The notes below the pieces were generated by a model. It did no database searches, had not been told where the DNA came from, and worked only from the letters and a program-made list of their open reading frames with translations. A stretch of 64,000 bases of DNA. Source: Phoenix dactylifera (lineage: Eukaryota > Streptophyta > Magnoliopsida > Arecales > Arecaceae). Of this stretch, positions 37,138 through 49,100 are shown in pieces. The stretch spans positions 34,951,144-35,015,143 of the forward strand of contig NC_052392.1 in the NCBI RefSeq assembly GCF_009389715.1. Direction: 5' to 3'. The translations under genes were made by a program, and so were the position numbers. Numbering within the stretch: position 1 is the first letter of the stretch; each line of letters starts with the position of its first letter.

Positions 37138-40100
37138 ATGCCGGAGAGCGATGGCGACGCGAGCCAAAGCTCAAACTCCACTTCGGATCCAAACCCTAAC
37201 CCTAATTCTAGCGCTAGAAATGGCGAAAGCGCGCCACAGCTCAAGAAGTCTCGGACCATCTCCGCCGCCACCGGCGCCGTCTTCCCCGGGCCCCTACACC
37301 CCGCCATCCGCCGTTCCTCCACCGGCCCCCTCCCGCCCCCCCGCCGCCTCACCGTCGCCGTCGACAACCCCTCCGACGCCCCTCCCAATGCCGGAGCCTT
37401 CGATCGGGAATGGTGCTTCCCCTCCTTCCTCGGGCCCTACCCCTCCCGCCCCCGGACCGCCGCTCGGGCGCCCGCCGGGGCCCGGCCGCCGCCCGCGCCC
37501 AGGCGGCCGGAGCCTCGTCCTCCCTTGCCGGACCGAAAGGGTCCGGCGGGGGCTGCGAGTTCTCCACATCGGACTCTCGCACGGGTCTCGGAGGCGGAGA
37601 AGAAGAAGGAAGCAGTGAAGCGGCCGCTGGTGCTGGAAGAAAGGAAGCAGCTCTCGCTCCCTTCTTCTACTTCAGCTGCTTCAGCTGGAGGGGCAGCTCT
37701 CCGGTTTGACAATTCTTTGATTCTTTTACTTGTGAGTTGTCTAATCCCCCGTATTGCCTTCATTAAATTAAGAATATTCCTTCTTTAGCTTCTAGTGATT
37801 GATTCCACCATCTCTTTTGCGGCAGCTACTTGTAGTTTCTGTATCGTGTGCTTTGTTTGCAGTTTCTCAGCGAAAGAGAGTTTTAGAGCTTGAGGTATTG
37901 CCTTTGCTCTGTACCTCTCCTGTACTTTTTTTTTTCAATTTTATTTGGATTTCCAAATAAATGGAAAAAAGATATTATAGTTGCATTTGATACTGGCTCT
38001 GGTGATATCCAGTATGTAATTTTAATTTCTTTTGACAGCAAGAGATTAACAACATCCGTCAGTTGTGTAGAGGAAATGGTGTCGATAGTGATGATGGTGT
38101 TAAAATTTTGCAGCCTGAGGATAGGAATTCCATTACTTATTTTGGTAACATTGACAGTAGAACTGTTGTTTTGTATACTGTGGTGATCTCACTAGCGACA
38201 CCTTTTTTTCTTTTTAAATACCTCGATCACCTGCCTCAATTAAAGACCCCATCCAAAAGTATGAAGAATAACGAGGAAGAAGCTCCTTTAAAGAAGCGGA
38301 TTGCATATACAGTGGATGTGTTCTTCTCTATGTATCCTTATGCTAAGCTCCTTGCTCTTCTTTTTGCTACTGTGCTTCTTATTGGATTTGGAGGGTTGGC
38401 ATTGTATGCCGTTAGTGATGCTAGCATTTCTGAAGCTCTTTGGCTTTCGTGGAGCTTTGTGGCGGACTCTGGAAACCATGCTGACCAGGTTGGGCTGGGG
38501 CCAAGGATTGTTTCAGTGTCTATCAGTTCTGGGGGCATGTTGATATTTGCGATGATGCTTGGGCTTGTATCAGATGCAATATCAGAAAAGGTGGATTCTT
38601 GGCGGAAGGGGAAGAGTGAAGTGATTGAGAGTAATCACATCCTAATCCTTGGATGGAGTGACAAACTGGTAAGTTGTTTGAGAAATTTTGGACTTTTGAA
38701 TGCTAGCTCTACTTTAATAAGAAAACATGGCTGGTGCTTTTAGTTCTCTCCACACACTATGCAATATATTCACACTGGTGATGTCTAGATTATGAAAAAG
38801 ACTTTGATAAAGTGCATATGTGCTTTGGAAAAAAATGGTGCATTGATAATGAGGTACCATTAATAATCATCACTTATTCATGGAAAAAAGCAACAGTATA
38901 TCTCATGACAGTGGGTAAACAATCAGGTGCACTGTTAATAAATTACCGTCAAATGATTTATTCATGGAAGAACCAACAATACAATTCATGATAGTTTGTG
39001 CCCCAAGAGGGAATTTGGTATAGCAGTATGCTTTTTCTGTGGGCTTCAGGTTGGTGCTCTAAGGGAGAATTTGATCTTGTGGCATCATTTTTGATTAAGG
39101 TCCTCGAGGTCCAGAGAACAACTTTGAAAAATTCCATATTCACCTTTAAACTGCTTCTTGGATTGTACAAAATATTTTCATGCCATCCTGTGCTTGATCT
39201 GGCATTGCTATTTTTGGTGGCGGCAATAGATAGATAGATAGAGAGAGAGAGGAGGAGGAGGAGGAGGAGGATGTGGGGGTTGGAGGGAAGGAGGGGGAAG
39301 TGGGTGGCAATGTGCTAAGCAGAAGCCTGATGGTTATGTAGGTACTTATTGTTAAAACTTATCAACATTTATAGCATTATATGCATCAACCTGGGAGGAG
39401 TTGGGCAAAAGCCAAATTTCAGTGAACCTAAGACTGTCCCTTATCTTTGTCAGGCTTCAAGAACTCGGCCTGACTTGGCCTATTGGGTCTATATTTATTG
39501 CTCAGGTTTCCTTATAATTGGGTTGAGACTTGACTGCTTAGGGCCTGAACTGCCGACGTCTACTTCTAGGGTATACTTTCAAGATATATCATAGTCTATA
39601 CAAGCTATGCTAAATTAGCTCGTAAATACTAACTTAGCTCATAATTTTTTCTTTGAAAAAAGCAAGATAAAAGCACTAGATGGATGAGCTTCCTCAATAA
39701 TCCATATTATAGCAGGCTGGAGTTCAAGTTTAGGTTTTGAATGAAATACCTGTGGCCACTTGTTTAAAAATAAAAATTGAGTTATTCATTTTATTTTCAA
39801 TATGAGTTTTCCTTGGAAAATGCATCTTACTCCATTCTCAGAATTCATGTATCATTTTAAAAGAAAATGAAATCACTAGACAACACTTTGCATACATAGT
39901 TCACATCTATGCGGTATGTAAAATGCAAATCTATGTACACAGACATATATAATGTTGTCAGGGATATACAATATGTCCCCGTAACTTCATGCTTGCAAGA
40001 AAACACATTTATAATTATATACTTTACATTGTGGACATATTTTCGTATAGGCATGCATACGTAAGAGAACACACACACACATATATGTATTTATATGATG

Positions 40101-43100
40101 CTCTGAATGGTCACGTATGCAATTTCAGACACGTCAACTACCCAAGCAGTCAACCAGGCAACTGGGAACTGTCTGTAATAACATTGCATTTGCGCTGTTT
40201 CACATGTTAAAATAAGTAGCTGTCCTATAACTTGATTGAAAGTGCTCTTAACATTTGAAAAATTATTTAGGATTGTTCTGATGTCTTTTGGGCTAGCACC
40301 TTTAAATAATTACTAATTATTGTGAAAAGAGACTCCAGAGTTTTTTTTTTTTTTTAATTTTGAGTAATTAATTTGCACTCAAAACATCAGACTCCACTAC
40401 CCTATTGATTTTGCCACACTCCTCTCAGCTCACGTTAATGCACTACTAAACTTTCGGATTGCCACCTCCTATCTGATCTCTTTCTTCATTTATTTCATCA
40501 TTCATTCGCATGCACTTGGCTACTAGTTGGATGCAATGTCAAATTGTCAATATTTCTAATGGTGCATCCAACATCATGAGCAGTTACCAAAACAAAGCAT
40601 CAAAAAACTTCGCCAAAGTCACTTTCTTCTAGGGTCACAGCTCATTTAGATCCTTTTGTACCTTTGGCTTGACAAGAATGCTCTAGATTTCTGCATGTCA
40701 GCATCATTTTGGTTGGTCAATTCAGTGGATTCAAGTTTGAAGTATAAGGAAAGGAGTCTAATAATTTTCTTTTTTGAATGTTTTGCGAGTGCATGCATGT
40801 GTGTTTTAATGTGCTACCCATAAAAATTGTAAAAATTAAGCAGCAAATCTTTTATTTATTAATGTTAGCATTCATTTGGGTAGATTGGAGATTAACATAA
40901 AAATGAGATGTATGAATTAGTTTTAAACTATATTTGGTAGTGTTTAGAGCATATACCATTATATTTTTATAGAACGAGCAAAGCATATTTAAGCTCGGAG
41001 AGGGATAAATGCAGTTAGACACAGAGAGAGAGAGAGAGATGGGGAGAAAGAGAGAGATGCCAGCACTCGAATTCTCATGTGGAGAGGGGTGCTAACTGAT
41101 TGAGCTAAGTCTGGTTGGCTAATGCAATTTAATATAACTTGGCGTTTTTGGGAGAGTGACTAGCTTTACAGTGACTACCTTCTACTCACTTACCTCTTCC
41201 ACTCTCAAGGAACGTAAAACTTGCCATATTATCCTCTTCTTTTATTTGGATCCCAATGTCTTACTTAAATTTTAGACACTTTATTTTGTCCTGTTATCCA
41301 TATCTTTTGTTTGGACTTGAAGAATGCTTCCTTAAATTTAGGCACATTATTTTGTTTCTTTTTCTTTGTTTACTCTAATGGTCTAACCATTGCTCTTCTC
41401 ATTATAGAGAAATTATGGAGAAACCAAAAATTGAATAGTAAACTTTTAATCCTAGATTGGAAATGGGATAAGTGGTGGGATAAGGTAAGGCAGGACTACC
41501 TTATCCCTGCAATCAAGGCCAAACAAGTCAAAAAATGGTTTGAGATTGCTGATCCTTGACAGTTTGGTCAAATATGGAATAATTGGAGATTAACAATACC
41601 CAAGGTACCCTGGTATTGGGGTGTCCTCATGTTTTTCCCACATACCTTTATGGAATAACCATAATAAACCTTTATTAGCAAAGACAAACTTGAAAGAGGG
41701 GAATTTTTGTCCTTTATTCCAACAATAATCATTATTGTTTTGTTATGTTGTACTATGGTGCAATGCAATCATGACATAGATAGAGGTGGCAATGGATCAG
41801 AATGGGTTAGGCTCAGGTCAGGTCAAATACAGGTTGAGTCACAAAGCTCTCAACCCATACCCATCCCATTTATAATAGGTTGTAAAGTATAAATCCATAC
41901 CCAACATGCCAACCCAATTAGTTCTTCATTGTCAATTATATGTCATAGCAAATAAAAATAAAATATAGCAAAAAATAGAGGATTTAAGGTTGGCATCCAA
42001 ATAAAGTAAGAAAGCATGAAGGAAACTTAACATGAAGAAGAAAATGCAATAAATCTTAAACACATAGTTTCCTTCACTTTAATTAGAGTGCTTTTCTTTT
42101 ATTCTTTAACTGTCACAATCTGCTTAAACATTTGAACCAATATTTGAATAGGCCATAGCTTGTTGCACAATTACCACCTTCCTGGAGGTTTGGGGTGGGA
42201 TTTTGAAGGGCTTTTTGACCCTCGTAACACGTCAGGTTAGAAGGGCCAGACCCTTACATGACTCATTTGTAATCAGGTTGGTCTTGGCTATCCGTCCCAA
42301 TCCAATTATAAAAAAACATGTACCCAAACTCATCCATTTAAGGTGGGTTTAGGCAGGTTGGTTGGTCAGGGTCACAAATGGCCTGCCCTGGACATGGGAA
42401 AAATGATTTATCCAAAAAAAAATTCTACCTTATTCTAGAATATATTATACCTCATCAAGGATAATGACGCCTTATCCCCCAATTGCCTATCCCGCTTCCA
42501 TATAGGCCTTAATGTTCACCCAGTACAATTAACCCCATCTCTTGGTTTTCTTCAATTTACCCTTTATGTTTTCATATGATTGACTATATAGTTTTATCTT
42601 TTTATACATGTTTGGTGGAGTTGTAAGACATGTGGAAGGTTCGCCGTACTGGTACTGGACTTTGTACCGGTGCCACACTAGTATAGTGTCGGTACGACAT
42701 ACCATGGACATGCAGATTCCATCAATACAAGCAACACTCTATTGCATAGTTTCCAGCAATGTAAACAACACTCTGCATGTATGTTTTGTATTTAATGGCA
42801 TGGCTGCTTTGTTGTTACTTTATCTTGAAATAGATAGTACATATCCTGGATAAAAGAAATGGTTTAAGAACCACCATAAGGTCGAATATTACAAACATAA
42901 GTTATCTATATAATTTTACGTTTTTTGTTTTCAACTTGAAGAACATGCAGATTGTTACTTTCTGTCTATGTTATAAATAATGAATATTGTATCTGAATGA
43001 CACTAAAAGCTTAAGCTGATAGGAAAAGGATTAACAATGGATATTAGGCTTGACACCCCTCTTCACATGTAGCCTAGACCATGTACGTGGAGGGATAACT

Positions 43101-46100
43101 AAGTCAACACAAACAAACAAGAATCAGGATAACAGAAAAAGTAGGGATAATTAGATAAATAACTTAATTAGAGGAATTCAAACTTATGACCCTCCAGCAA
43201 ATACCATGTTGAGTAACCAAACGACCCAAAAGCTTAAGCTGATAGGGTAAGGGTCAAAAATGTTTGGCTTTAACATATTGATCTTATTTAACTTTTATGG
43301 TTATTTTAGTTATTCCAATTATCTTTTCCATGATGATAATTGCTTCTTCTAGTGTTGTTTCTTTTTTTAATCTCAAATTAACATCTTAGAAATCTATAAT
43401 TTTCTTTGCTAAGTGATGTACTATTTTCTGATGATTGCACAATAGGGCTCTCTTCTCAAGCAGCTAGCAATCGCAAATAAGAGCCTTGGTGGTGGTGTAG
43501 TTGTGGTGCTAGCAGAAAGAGACAAAGAAGAAATGGAGATGGACATAGCAAAACTAGAATTTGATTTCATGAAAACATCTGTTATCTGTAGGAGTGGCAG
43601 TCCTCTCATACTGGCCGACTTGAAAAAGGTACCCCTAGGTGAAACTATGCAACATAGTTTACTATCTAGCCTTTTGACTGCAAATTTTCTTGTCATTTTC
43701 AAGACAACGGTAAGCTTCTGCATGCTTGACTTTTAACTGCATATTGATAGGTTTCAGTTTCCAAAGCACGTGCTATCATTGTTTTGGCGGCTGATGAAAA
43801 TGCAGACCAAGTTAGTAGTTTCCCCCAACATCTTCTAGGGTCCAGAACTTGTTTTTAGACCTTATGAGCCAGACAATAATTCTTATCTGTATTATGTTTT
43901 CCTAGAGTGATGCACGTGCTTTGCGGGTTGTACTGAGCCTTACTGGTGTAAAAGAGGGCTTAAGGGGTCACGTTGTTGTCGAGATGAGTGATCTTGATAA
44001 TGAGCCTTTAGTGAAACTTGTTGGAGGAGAACTAATTGAAACTGTGGTTGCTCATGATGTGATTGGACGTTTGATGATACAATGCGCTCTCCAACCTGGC
44101 CTTGCACAGGTAATGTTCAACCCCTGACTTATTTATCTGGTGCTAAGATTAGCGAGTTATATTTTAAAAAGCATTTCATTTTTTCCCTTTCCTTTTGTTT
44201 CCTACATTTTTCTTTTTTCCTCAATTTTTGTGTTTTTGATCATATAATGTGGACTCCATATGGGCCTTGCACTGATAGCATTCAACCCCTGATTTCCTAA
44301 TAGGAGGGCGTTGAAATTGGTTAGTTCTATCTATTTTGAGTTGCTCTATATTTATTCTTGTTCATTTTATTTTTTCTCTTTCCACCCCGCTGTGGTCTTC
44401 CTAAGAAGAATGTTGTTGTATACTCAAGTTCGTCTATCTATTCTGATTTAGTCCCATTTATGCAGGAACATGCAACTACCAGGAATTTTTTTTGGAAGAA
44501 CTGAGTGCTAGTGCTGGGATTTTAAATTAAACTTTCAGCTGAGAAATCTCTTCTTGCTTTCAATTTAAAGTATTAGTTTTATGGCTTATGTTTACTTCTC
44601 CCAGCTCAGCAAAAATCAGTTGTAAAAAAGGGCATATATTTGGAATGGTTAATGTTTCATATGCGATTACAGACATATAAGTATCAAAGTTTTTGTGTTT
44701 GGAACTCTTTGCAGCACTTAAACTGTACATAGGCATGGCTTGTAAATAATCATAAGTGGTCTTATTCTTTGGACAAGTGTTTTCTTCAGACTTGAAACTT
44801 GTGGATAGTGTTTTTTTCCTCTTTTTTTTGTGGTTACAAATTATTTTGTGTAAATCTTTCTCTGAGTTCATCTGGATCATACATAAAATAGTATTGCTAT
44901 TGCTAACTTTTGCAGATATGGGAAGATATATTGGGATTTGAGAATGCTGAGTTCTATATAAAAAGGTGGCCTCAGTTGGATGGTATGCATTTTGAGGATG
45001 TACTAATTTCATTCCCTGATGCAGTACCTTGTGGAGTTAAGGTTGCTGCAAATGATGGGAAAATCATAATAAACCCTGATGACAATTATGTTCTAAATGA
45101 TGGCGATGAAATCCTCGTTATTGCTGAAGATGATGATACTTATGCTCCGGGTCCTTTACCAGAGGTATACCGTCAGACTTTTCTTCATGTATCACAAGAT
45201 CTTGAGCATCCAAATCTTGTGTTTGGGCAGTCTGCTTCCACCGGTGCCCTTTCTTGCAGTGTAAATCAATACTGAGCTACTTCACACCAGTTAATTTGTT
45301 TATGTGCTTGTGTTATCTGTGTGCATGCACATAAAGTACAACACTAAAAGTTTAACTTGAATAGATTCTTGTAAGCTTGTTGCATCTATGTGTTCCACAT
45401 TTTTAATGATGAACCATGTTCTTCTGTATAAAATGCATTGTTAGGTCCATGAAAAAACTTGAAAGAGAGGAGATATGCTGTATGTAATGTATTCTCTGCT
45501 TTCTTTCCAAGCAAAAATACCATATGTGATAGGTATGGCAAACAGCTGCAGGTTTATATTCTTATTGATCCTTAAGAATGGTCATTCTGTGGTAAACATA
45601 TTACTCATTGTGAACTTTCTGTTCTGTTCAATTCTCATTTCTCATTTTCCTTGTGCATCTTGTTGTTGACTCTAACAGAGTAACAGAAATAATCACCAAT
45701 AATCAGTTTGACTTCCAGTAGACAATTTCTATACATATAACTCTCATGTTTTCATTGAAAATTTGGTGAATGTGAAATAAATAAAATAAATAAGCCATTT
45801 AAACAAGTTCGTTTGACTTTTTCAGTAAAATAATTCCAACAACTTTTCTCCTAAAATTTGATGTTCATTTCATATTTTGAGTCCTTTTTCCTTTTTCCCC
45901 TTCTAATTGGCCACTGTTCAGCCTGATTTTAACTGGTGAAAACTTTTATAGGAATTCTAGAAGCTTCTTAGATTATGGGGAGGTAGCTACCTAGCTATTG
46001 GTTGTCCAGGATAGAGTGATAGTCTGCTCTTTTGCTTCACTCTGATTCTTGTGCAGAGTTTTCTTCAAAAGAGTTTTCTGTTATCTGATTGTTTTTTCAT

Positions 46101-49100
46101 TTTTTTTCTTTCTGCGTTCTTGCATCATTGCGATATCTAAAACATTTGTGTTGACGGTTACTAATCTAAAAATTCTTGAGCTTTTTTTTTTTTTTTGACC
46201 TTTGGTTTTTGCCTTGAGTAACTAGACACCAGTTGCTTCTCAATTCTGTATTACAAAATTAGTAGCAAAAGTAAATACCAAGCTACTATTTGGTATCTTA
46301 AAAAAATATTCATGTTTTTGTCCACACTTCTTTGTTTTGGATGGTGGATTAATTTGAGTAAAATTTGATTGTGCATTTTCTTTCTCTTCTGTTGGCACGG
46401 TTCACTCTGGATATTTCTTGTCTCAGGTACGCAGAGGTTTTCTACCTAATGCTCCTTGCCCTCGTAAATATCCAGAAAAGATTTTGTTCTGTGGTTGGCG
46501 TCGGGACATTGATGATATGATAATGGTAATTCGAAGCTTGTATTGCATTAATTTTCTAAGTTATCTTCAAAATTTTGTGACTTTTTGATACTAGGTAACT
46601 TTATATTGATTATAGTTTTCTCTCCTTAACCATTATATATCTGTTTAGTACCTTCAGGTCTTCAATTTCCATACATGTACTGACCTGTGTGCCTTCTTCT
46701 TCTTCCTTTTAGATATAAATAGTTACCGCCTTGATCCAAACCCAGTTTTCCATGTTCAGGTGTTAGAGGCTTTTCTTGCTCCAAATTCTGAACTGTGGTT
46801 GTTCAATGAGGTACCAGAGAAGGAAAGAGAAAAGAAGCTGGCAGATGGTGGGTTAGATCCTTTACGATTGATAAATATTAAACTTGTCCACAAGGAGGGA
46901 AATGCTGTCATCCGTCGACATTTAGAAAGCCTTCCTTTGGAAACATTCGATTCTGTAAGTGTTCACAGATTCCTAGATACTGAATATTAACTTTGTTGAA
47001 GTTGAGGTTTTAACTTCATAGAGTAACGACTCAGGAAATCTAGTCTGACTTAAGATATAAGAAATGAGAATGTTTGAAATTATTGTGAAAATTTTCTCTT
47101 TTTTTAATATCTGCCCTGACTCAGCTTTTTCTTTGATGTTCTTTTTGTTAGAACAAGATTTTGAAATTAACAAGGTTAGTCTATTAAATCCAGAAGGATA
47201 ACAATTTCTAGAGCCGGTTAAACACATATTTTATTTTCATGTAAGAATGCGAGCATATCGAACCTTCGCCATTGTTTCTGGCTTGGTCATCTAGTTCTAG
47301 AGCTATGCTCGGCAACTTATCAGAATAGTCCCTTCGATTCGTGTCCATCTATCTCTATCCAAGTCCCTCGAATTTCAATGTGATTATTGTTAGGTTGAAA
47401 ATCTTTTGCATAGGTTTAGAGCTCTCACACATCAAAGAACCAAGGGCATTTTGCTAATCAGTGAGGTGAATAACTATCATACTTTGGGAAACATATAGGA
47501 AGGTATTCCAGTGTACTTGATTTTATTAGATTCATGCAGCAAACAAAGTCTTATTGAGACATTGAATTTATATGATTCGCAAATGCTAAGATAATTTGGT
47601 AAGCCACTAAGCTAATCAATGGGTTATCTTAAAGAAAATGTAATAATCCTCTCAGAAACTTATTGGTGGTCCATTTAACTTTCGAACTTTCAGAGGATTG
47701 TACATTTGAACTTTGGAGGCATGAGGTGAGGGGGATCAATGCTATATTCTGTGCTTATCTTGCTGTTGGTTATTGAGAAGCATAAATTCAGATGGTGAGA
47801 GGCAAAATTATGGGTGTTAAGAGTCTTCTGTGCTCTTAGATTATTAGGAGACCTATGTTCTTCTCATGTCAATCTCAGAAATACATGCCTTCAGGATTTT
47901 TATTTCAACTGTTTTGCTGCTTGAGTTAGTGGGCCAGATATCAGAAGTATGCGATCCCACTGTATGTTTTGGGTAACACGTTTTTTTAGTTAAATGATTC
48001 ATATTATCTTTTTACTGATTATCAATAGTAAGCCTACAGGATTGCTTGCAAAGGCTATAAAAAGTTATATACATTACAATTGAATATGCTTCCTGTTGAT
48101 CATTCTACACATGACAACTGCTCAGGCTTCTTATCAATACTGTATGCGGGGGCATGGTTAATGCAGTTTCCTGAAAAATATGGTGGCCACTTTTAACCTT
48201 ATGAGTTATCTTGCTAAGGAGTCAAATGTGTGATGGTCACCTTCTAGTGGAAGTTTGAGCAAGGACTAAGATTTAAAGTAATGGATAAAATAACACTATA
48301 TTGACCATTATACGCGTATGCAAGCAGACATACATGTACATGCACCGAGGTAATGTGCATGTGTGCTTGAATGTCTGTGTGTTGGTCATAATATGACAAG
48401 TTTAATGGCAGGTACATGACTCTTTCACTGTTCATCAGGTCAAAATAATTTCTTTAAAAAATTCAAATCTCCATACCAGTTCAGAAAATATATTTTGTCT
48501 TATGTATGGTTAGTTGAACAAATAATGTTATTATTTTATTCTCAGTTATTACCTGTTATAGTTGACTAATAATGGTCATCTGAACAGCTATTATCGTATT
48601 TTCCAAAAAATCAAGTTAACAGTTGACCAGGCAAATAACAGCCATCATTTCTATGATGATGATAAATATTGGTTAGGAGGCTTGGTTTTTTGGTGATATT
48701 GCCAATATTACCCTGGTTTTTAGACACTTTTTTGGCAGATTAAGACATTATTGTAGAATTTATGTAACATTATTCAATTTTGGTGCGAAATTCAATGCTA
48801 TGCACCATATATTTAGATTTTATGCTGAAAAGCTTGGTTCAAATATTTTAATTTCTTCAACTATGTTCAATGCTAACCTTGAACCAACAGATTTTAATAC
48901 TGGCAGATGAGTCTGTAGAGGACTCCATTGTGCATTCTGACTCACGATCTCTGGCTACCCTTCTCCTAATTCGTGATATTCAGGTATTTAGTGCATGGGA
49001 TTGTGAATTTGAGTTCACAAGTTTATTCGTTTCCTTTGACTTTCAATTCATGTGAGTTAATATTTTCTCTGCTTTCAAAGTCACCTCATAGTCCACAATC

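Noticed and set aside
37151..37763. Several long frames on both strands over POLLUX exon 1
   Set aside because: GC-rich shadows of the low-complexity first exon; only the 37138 frame continues into conserved exons.
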